Position numbers and translations under genes: made by a program
Shown: in pieces, positions 58,392 to 58,398 of the stretch
How positions within the stretch are numbered: the stretch's first letter is position 1
How the letters are laid out: the number at the start of each line of letters is the position of its first letter
Source of the DNA: Prochlorococcus sp. AG-442-N17
GTDB lineage: Bacteria; Cyanobacteriota; Cyanobacteriia; PCC-6307; Cyanobiaceae
NCBI GenBank assembly: GCA_003212375.1
Contig: QCPY01000007.1
Coordinates: forward strand, 1 to 58,398
Direction of reading: 5' to 3'
DNA length: 58,398 nucleotides
The notes under the pieces: model-generated
Databases searched by the model: none
Told to the model about the DNA's origin: nothing
What the model saw: the letters and a program-made list of their open reading frames with translations, nothing else

Positions 58392-58398
58392 TTTATCA

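Noticed and set aside
1-58398. CRISPR array, rRNA, insertion sequence or prophage
   Set aside because: I saw no spaced direct repeats, no rRNA-like stretch, and no transposase, integrase or phage structural gene on either strand.

Overview
This window is core chromosome from a marine picocyanobacterium, almost certainly a high-light-adapted Prochlorococcus. The DNA is very AT-rich, genes are short and tightly packed, and many start codons are TTG or GTG. Oxygenic-photosynthesis genes (psaA, psaB, psaD, psaI, psaL, ndhN, hemF, a CrtD-like carotenoid enzyme, ldpA) lie beside ordinary housekeeping genes. I see no rRNA, CRISPR array, transposase, integrase or phage gene. Four tRNA genes are present: Cys-GCA, Arg-CCG, Gln-TTG and Ser-GCT.

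Layout. 1-5.7 kb: conserved unknowns, a lipoprotein, tRNA-Cys, a lipid-A-disaccharide-synthase-like protein, an RNase D-type exonuclease, a CCB1-like membrane protein and hemF. 5.8-9.5 kb: an apparent mrp-rodA-histidine-kinase-like operon. 9.6-16.3 kb: psaD, trpE, a cyanobacterial glutamate-cysteine ligase, ppc, a GNAT-like protein and tRNA-Arg. 16.4-30.6 kb: a mixed metabolic and maintenance block (recF, speD, larE, tandem cobO, moeB-rhodanese, a CAAD/CURT1 protein, a fructosamine kinase, crtD-like, tyrA, a DinG-like relic, recA with an SOS box, a HAD protein, tRNA-Gln, ldpA, ndhN).

30.6-47 kb: the large ribosomal-protein cluster in cyanobacterial order, from rplC through rpoA, rplQ, truA, rplM, rpsI and rpmE to prfA. 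secY, adk and rpmJ are embedded in it; rpsJ, rpsN, rpmD and infA are not in their E. coli or other-cyanobacterial positions. 47-52.5 kb: an HNH endonuclease, alr, tRNA-Ser, a PAP2 phosphatase, a HAD phosphatase and a CbiG-CobJ fusion of cobalamin synthesis. 52.5-58.4 kb: psaA-psaB with a long upstream region, an intrinsic terminator, then psaI-psaL.

How the genes fit together. Photosystem I core subunits (PsaA, PsaB, PsaD, PsaI, PsaL) share the window with pigment and cofactor genes (hemF, crtD-like, cobO, cobJ) and with the translation and secretion machinery that makes and inserts them. The gene content looks like conventional core genome, and I did not find a clear undescribed multi-gene system. 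The most interesting signals are local: recF without a normal start codon, a structured leader before rplC with competing pairings, inverted repeats before rplE and psaA, a C9 tract before rpoA, a LexA-type box before recA, and several genes that keep a family fold but have lost key motifs (a DinG-like helicase, a histidine kinase, an Mrp without CxxC).
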